The notes under the pieces: model-generated
Seen by the model: only the letters and a program-made list of their open reading frames with translations
The model's database searches: none
Told to the model about the DNA's origin: nothing
DNA from: Salinirussus sp.
GTDB taxonomy: Archaea; Halobacteriota; Halobacteria; Halobacteriales; Haloarculaceae
Assembly: GCA_028275005.1 (NCBI GenBank)
Contig: JAQCNN010000177.1
Location: 1-9,047 of the forward strand
Direction of reading: 5' to 3'
Length of the DNA stretch: 9,047 nucleotides
Translations under genes and position numbers: made by a program
In this document: positions 5,426 to 9,047 of the stretch, piece after piece
Layout: each line of letters starts with the position of its first letter
Numbering within the stretch: position 1 is the first letter of the stretch

Positions 5426-5998
5426 ATGACCGACGAGCCCAGTGAGGGTCACGAGGCGGTAGTCCTCGATTATCTGCCACACGGGCGCACCGAGGACGAC
5501 CGGCCGCAGTACCAGAAACAGCCGCTCGTCTACGCGCTCGACGTCGACGACTTCCGCCTGTACGAGGTCGTCGTCGACGACCCCGAGTTCACCATCGGTG
5601 ACCGGGTCTCGCTCGACGAGACGGCCGGCGTCGAGCGGTTCCACACCGTCGACTACGAGGACCTCACGGGCGGCGCGCAGTCGGAACTGGACTACGCCGT
5701 CGAGGAACTCGTCGCCGCCGAGAAACCCCGCTTTGTCGACTTCTACAACGACGCCCAGCCGATCACCCTCCGACTCCACCAGCTCAACCTCCTGCCCGGT
5801 ATCGGGAAGAAACTCCGCAACGGGATCCTCGACGAGCGCAAGCGCAGGCCCTTCGACAGCTTCGACGGGCTCGAATCCCGGGTCAGCGGCCTCCACAGCC
5901 CCGACGAGGTGCTCGTCGAGCGGATCCTCGAGGAGATCCGCGAGGACGACCTGAAGTACCGGACCTTCGCCCGCCGCGAGGACGAGGGGGGCGAATGA
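5426..5998 (+). CDS. DUF655 family protein with helix-hairpin-helix motif
   Basis: A 190-residue archaeal protein of unknown molecular function. The N-terminal part (about 10-80, VVLDYLPHG then LVYALDVDDFRLYEVVV) looks like a small beta-barrel. The C-terminal part carries a helix-hairpin-helix-like segment, LNLLPGIGKKLRNGILDER at 120-138, expected to contact nucleic acid. In archaea DUF655 genes commonly stand next to rpoF and ksgA, as here, which hints at a role in ribosome biogenesis or RNA metabolism. The ATG at 5426 is supported by the TATA box 27 nt upstream and by MTDEPSEGHEAVVLDYLP fitting the family N-terminus. The stop overlaps the ksgA ATG by 4 nt, so the two are translationally coupled. 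Confidence 0.9.
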   Translation: MTDEPSEGHEAVVLDYLPHGRTEDDRPQYQKQPLVYALDVDDFRLYEVVVDDPEFTIGDRVSLDETAGVERFHTVDYEDLTGGAQSELDYAVEELVAAEKPRFVDFYNDAQPITLRLHQLNLLPGIGKKLRNGILDERKRRPFDSFDGLESRVSGLHSPDEVLVERILEEIREDDLKYRTFARREDEGGE

Positions 5999-6846
5999 CC
6001 CAGGAGACAGACCGCGGCGGTACCGCCCGCGACCCCGACGCCCTCCGGGCGCGGGCAGGGGTCCACGGCGACCCGCGGAAGGACCAGCACTTCCTGGTCG
6101 ACGACCGGGTGCTCGACCGTCTGCCGACGTATCTCCAGGCCGACCCCGACCACCTCCTCGAGGTCGGGGCCGGAACGGGGGCGCTGACCGACCGGCTGCT
6201 CGGGCTGGGGCGGGTGACGGCGGTCGAGCGCGACCCCGACCTCGCGGCCTTCCTGCGCGAGGAGTTCGCCGACGAGGTGGCCACGGGCCGGCTGACCGTC
6301 GTCGCGGGTGACGCCTTAGCCGTCGACCTGCCGGCGTTTGACGCCTCGGTCTCGAATCTCCCCTACGGCCCCTCCAGCGAACTCGCCTTCCGGCTGCTCC
6401 CGCTGGGCCGGCCGCTCGTCCTCACCTTCCAACAGGAGTTCGCCGAGCGGATGGCTGCCGGCCCCGGCGACGGGGAGTACGGCCGCCTCTCGGTTGCGGC
6501 CAACCACTACGCCGAGGTGACCGTCGCCGAGACGGTCCCCCCGGAGGCGTTCGACCCACAGCCGGCCGTCGAGAGCGCTGTCGTGCGGACGGTCCCCCGC
6601 GAGCCCGACTACGACGTCCCCGACGACGACTTTTTCCTGCGATTTCTCAAGGCCGTCTTTACACAGCGTCGCAAGACAATGCGCAACGCGGTCCGCAACA
6701 CCGCCCACATCTCGGGGCTGGGTGAGGCCGCAGCCGTCGTCGCGGCGGCCGACGACGACGTCATGAGCGCGCGAGCGGGCAACCTGCCGCCGGAGACCTT
6801 CGCGAGCCTGGCAACGCTGGCCTGGGAGGTCGGTGAGCCGTCGTGA
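5995..6846 (+). CDS. ksgA: 16S rRNA dimethyladenosine transferase KsgA/RsmA (Dim1)
   Basis: This 283-residue SAM-dependent methyltransferase should dimethylate the two adjacent adenosines in the 3'-terminal hairpin of 16S rRNA late in small-subunit assembly. Motifs visible are QHFLVDDRVL at 31-40 (family QNFL block), SAM-binding LEVGAGTGALT at 55-65, acidic loop AVERD at 76-80, AGDAL at 104-108 and catalytic NLPY at 121-124. The C-terminal helical part has FTQRRKTMRNAVR, the conserved KsgA block that contacts RNA. The N-terminus is slightly long and acidic, as in other halophile versions. It overlaps DUF655 upstream and hemK2 downstream by 4 nt each. Confidence 0.95.
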   Translation: MTQETDRGGTARDPDALRARAGVHGDPRKDQHFLVDDRVLDRLPTYLQADPDHLLEVGAGTGALTDRLLGLGRVTAVERDPDLAAFLREEFADEVATGRLTVVAGDALAVDLPAFDASVSNLPYGPSSELAFRLLPLGRPLVLTFQQEFAERMAAGPGDGEYGRLSVAANHYAEVTVAETVPPEAFDPQPAVESAVVRTVPREPDYDVPDDDFFLRFLKAVFTQRRKTMRNAVRNTAHISGLGEAAAVVAAADDDVMSARAGNLPPETFASLATLAWEVGEPS

Positions 6847-7463
6847 CCGGCGACGACCCCCCGGACGACGGGCAGGACCGCCCCCGACTGGCCGACAGCC
6901 GCGACCTCGACAGGGTGTACCAGCCCGCCGAGGACTCCCGGCTGCTCGCGGAGGTCGCCGCTGACCGTCTCGACGACGGGCTGGTCTGTGAGGTCGGGGT
7001 CGGCTCGGGCTACGTCGCCCGCCAGGTCGCCGGGGAGACCGGCGCCCGCGTCGTCGGGACCGACATCACCGCGGCAGCCTGCCGGCAGGCCCGCGAGGCG
7101 GGCGTAACTGTCCTTCGAGGGAATTTGGTCGACCCCTTCCCCGACGGCGCGTTCGACGCCGTCCTGTTCAACCCGCCGTATCTGCCGACCCCACCGGAAC
7201 TCGAGTGGGACGACCCGATGGAACGGGCGCTCTCGGGCGGCGAGGACGGCCGTGCGGTTGTCGACCCCTTCCTGGACTCGGTAGGGCGGGTGCTCGCGCC
7301 CGAGGGTGTCGCCTATCTGCTGGTCTCGACGCTGACCGGGCTCGATGCCGTCCGCGAGCGGGCGACCGCGGCAGGGCTAACCGTCGAGCGCGTGCGCTCG
7401 GCGTCCTACCCCTTCGAGGAACTCGTCGTACTGGCGCTTCGCAGAGGGATTCAGAAGGACTAA
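6843..7463 (+). CDS. hemK2: HemK2/Mtq2-type protein-glutamine methyltransferase
   Basis: A 206-residue SAM-dependent methyltransferase. YQPAEDSRLL at 26-35 is the block that distinguishes the archaeal/eukaryotic HemK2-Mtq2 group; CEVGVGSGYVA at 49-59 binds SAM, GTDI is at 72-75, NPPY at 110-113 is the N-(glutamine) methyltransferase signature, and SGGEDGR at 131-137 is also family-typical. It lacks the N-terminal domain of bacterial PrmC. The known role of the group, with the partner Trm112, is methylation of the GGQ glutamine of release factor aRF1; that target is inferred here. Translation starts at GTG 6843, which overlaps the ksgA stop, with GGTGA at 6832-6836 as a likely ribosome-binding site. 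Confidence 0.88.
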   Translation: MTGDDPPDDGQDRPRLADSRDLDRVYQPAEDSRLLAEVAADRLDDGLVCEVGVGSGYVARQVAGETGARVVGTDITAAACRQAREAGVTVLRGNLVDPFPDGAFDAVLFNPPYLPTPPELEWDDPMERALSGGEDGRAVVDPFLDSVGRVLAPEGVAYLLVSTLTGLDAVRERATAAGLTVERVRSASYPFEELVVLALRRGIQKD

Positions 7464-7480
7464 ACGACCTGCTGGTGTAC

Positions 7481-8476
7481 ATGAGTACAATGACACGCGT
7501 GGTCACGACCACCCCGGGAATGTATCCGCTGCCGGACTGGGCAAAGGACGAACTGGCGGACCTGAAGGGGCGGCAAAAGGAGGACCTGATAACCGGCGAC
7601 GAGGGCGAAGAACTCGCGGCGGTGTACGAACAGGCCCGCGGGGCGGTTGTCGAGCGCCAGCAGACCGCCGGGCTCGACCGGGTCGTCGAGGGACAGCTAC
7701 GGTGGGACGACATACTCACTCACCCGCTGGCGGTCAACGATGTCGTCGAGACCCGCGGCATCGTCCGCTACTACGACAACAACAACTTCTACCGCGAGCC
7801 GGCGGTCACCGGTGACCTGTCGGCAACCGGGGACGTCGCCGCGGAACTCGACGCGGTCGACGCCGCCAGCGAGCAGCTCCAGGGCGTCTTCCCGGACCCG
7901 TACTCGCTTGCTGACCTCGCCACGGACGAACACTACGGCGACGAGGCGGTGTTTCTGGAGGCTATCGCCGACTTCCTCGCCGAGGAACTCCGTGAGTGCC
8001 CGCCGATGGGGACCGTCTTCCTGCTCGCACCCTCGCTCGTCACCGAGCCGCCGGGCGAGGCCGGCGAGCGAGTCGCCGAGGCGATCGACACGGTCGCGAC
8101 CGCGGCCGACGCCGAGGTTGTCCTCTACCCCTACTGGGGCGCGCTGAGCGAGAAGACTCACGCACACGTGCTCGACGCCGATATCGACGCGCTGGGCTAC
8201 GACCTGGTCACCGAGCCGGACGACAACCTCTACAACGTCCAGGAGTACGGCACCACCGACGACGTGGCGCTCGGCCTCGTCGACGGGCAGAACACGCTCG
8301 TCGAGAGCCCCGAGACAGTCCGCGAGCGTATCGAGTGGTTCGAGGAACACACGCCAAACGAGGACTTCGGCCGGGTGTACGCCACCGCAAACACCGGGCT
8401 GTTCCACCTCCCGGTCAACAAGTTCGAGGCCAAACTCGAGGCCCTCGCCGCGGCGGGTATGGAGGTGACCGCATGA
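7481..8476 (+). CDS. MetE-like protein lacking zinc ligands (first of a split pair)
   Basis: A 331-residue protein of the cobalamin-independent methionine synthase fold. TTPGMYPLPDWAKDEL (about 9-24), QLRWDDILTHPL (72-83), GIVRYYDNNNFYREP (93-107) and FPDPYSLADLA (137-147) resemble MetE-type barrels. Against catalytic MetE, the HxC zinc pair falls near VLYPYWGAL (214-222) and the late zinc cysteine near ATANTGLFHLP (301-311), with threonine at 305. The only cysteine is C173. It is therefore unlikely to activate homocysteine thiol by itself and may be a partner subunit of the next gene, like the zinc-free N-terminal half of full-length MetE. Two in-frame ATGs compete: 7481, and 7490, which gives MTRVVTTTPG; GGTG at 7474-7477 precedes both. 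It starts 17 nt after hemK2 and overlaps the next gene by 4 nt. Confidence 0.8.
   Translation: MSTMTRVVTTTPGMYPLPDWAKDELADLKGRQKEDLITGDEGEELAAVYEQARGAVVERQQTAGLDRVVEGQLRWDDILTHPLAVNDVVETRGIVRYYDNNNFYREPAVTGDLSATGDVAAELDAVDAASEQLQGVFPDPYSLADLATDEHYGDEAVFLEAIADFLAEELRECPPMGTVFLLAPSLVTEPPGEAGERVAEAIDTVATAADAEVVLYPYWGALSEKTHAHVLDADIDALGYDLVTEPDDNLYNVQEYGTTDDVALGLVDGQNTLVESPETVRERIEWFEEHTPNEDFGRVYATANTGLFHLPVNKFEAKLEALAAAGMEVTA
8461..8468 (+). promoter_or_regulatory. Full-length Shine-Dalgarno sequence for the second metE
   Basis: GGAGGTGA matches the full archaeal anti-Shine-Dalgarno complement and lies 4 nt before the ATG at 8473, inside the end of the preceding gene. It is the strongest ribosome-binding site in the window and fixes this start. 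Confidence 0.65.
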
Positions 8477-9047
8477 ACACCCGCGAGCAGTTCCGGCCCG
8501 CCGACCACCCGAACGACCACTTCCTCCTGACGACCGTCGTCGGGAGCTACAAGAAACCAAAGTGGCTCGACCGCGCCCGCGACCTCCACGAGGACGACGA
8601 CGCGAGCTTCACCGCCGACAACTGGGCGGAGGCAACGGACGACGCCGCCCGCCTCATCACCGAGGAACACGAGCGGGCCGGTCTGGACGTCGTCACGGAC
8701 GGCGAGATGCGGCGCAACGAGATGACCGAGTACTTTGCCCACCGGATCGACGGCTACGAGTTCAACGGCCGCGTGAAGGTGTGGGGTCACAACTACTTCG
8801 ACAAGCCCTCGGTGGTCAGCGAACTCGAGCGTGACCAAGAGTGGCTCGTCTCCGAGTACGAGTTCACCGCCTCGGTCGCGGACTCGCCGGTCAAGGTCCC
8901 CATCACGGGGCCGTACACGCTCGCCTCCTGGTCGTTCAACGAGGCCTACGACACCGAACGCGAACTCGCCTTGGAGCTTGCGGACCTCGTCAACGAGGAG
9001 GTCGACGCCCTCGTCGAGGCCGGCGCCCGCTACATCCAGATCGACGA
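8473..9047 (+). CDS. metE: Methionine synthase MetE-like (partial, runs off right edge)
   Basis: The first 191 codons of a cobalamin-independent methionine synthase-type protein, which transfers a methyl group from a methylated pterin (or another methyl donor in short archaeal forms) to homocysteine. Visible motifs are LLTTVVGSYKKPKWL at 18-32 (family TTxxGS strand), VVTDGEMRRNEMTEYF at 73-88 (family DGE-x-R-x-D/E-M block), ITGPYTLASWSF at 144-155 and YIQID at 187-191, where the conserved IQIDE strand begins. The zinc-binding half would lie beyond the window, so catalytic competence cannot be judged. It corresponds to the catalytic C-terminal domain of bacterial MetE. The ATG overlaps the preceding stop (ATGA) behind a perfect Shine-Dalgarno sequence. 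Confidence 0.9.
   Translation, partial: MNTREQFRPADHPNDHFLLTTVVGSYKKPKWLDRARDLHEDDDASFTADNWAEATDDAARLITEEHERAGLDVVTDGEMRRNEMTEYFAHRIDGYEFNGRVKVWGHNYFDKPSVVSELERDQEWLVSEYEFTASVADSPVKVPITGPYTLASWSFNEAYDTERELALELADLVNEEVDALVEAGARYIQID

Noticed and set aside
7697..8560. Antisense 287-codon frame over the metE pair
   Set aside because: It is a shadow of the MetE-like genes; no motif and no promoter seen.
1..9047. CRISPR array, insertion sequence with terminal repeats, or defence system
   Set aside because: No regularly spaced repeats, transposase, integrase, nuclease or toxin motifs were found in any frame.

Overview
The window looks like chromosomal DNA from a halophilic archaeon (class Halobacteria). 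The predicted proteins are short and very acidic, codon third positions are G/C-rich, and several genes have a TATA-like box about 25-28 nt before the start codon, as expected for leaderless transcripts. The gene set is also archaeal: aEF-1beta, ribosomal protein L21e, RNA polymerase subunit Rpo4, a DUF655 protein, an archaeal KsgA and a HemK2-type methyltransferase. I cannot name genus or species.

Layout. Positions 1-1310 hold no convincing gene. The first ~700 bases are clearly AT-richer than the rest; they carry several inverted repeats and end in a promoter-like TATA box with no recognisable gene behind it. A glycerophosphodiester phosphodiesterase gene follows (1311-2027). Then comes a translation cluster on the + strand: a 59-residue four-CxxC zinc protein of the HVO_2753 type (2224-2403), aEF-1beta (2406-2672) and L21e (2741-3031). 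A long acyl-CoA synthetase gene lies on the opposite strand (3116-4786). The + strand then resumes with rpoF/rpo4 (4948-5304), DUF655 (5426-5998), ksgA (5995-6846), hemK2 (6843-7463), a MetE-like gene (7481-8476) and a second MetE-like gene (from 8473) that runs off the right edge.

How the genes work together. Most of the window serves translation and transcription: an elongation-factor exchange factor, a ribosomal protein, a polymerase stalk subunit, 16S rRNA dimethylation and probable release-factor methylation. From DUF655 to the second metE the genes overlap by 4 nt or are separated by only 17 nt, so they probably form one translationally coupled operon. Two SAM-using methyltransferases sit next to a methionine synthase pair that would supply the SAM precursor. 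The acyl-CoA synthetase is the functional and orientational outlier.

I found no undescribed multi-gene system. The points most worth a second look are: the first MetE-like protein, which lacks the zinc ligands of methionine synthase; the inverted pairs of GTAACA repeats at 578-662 in front of an orphan promoter; and the acyl-CoA synthetase dividing two translation clusters.
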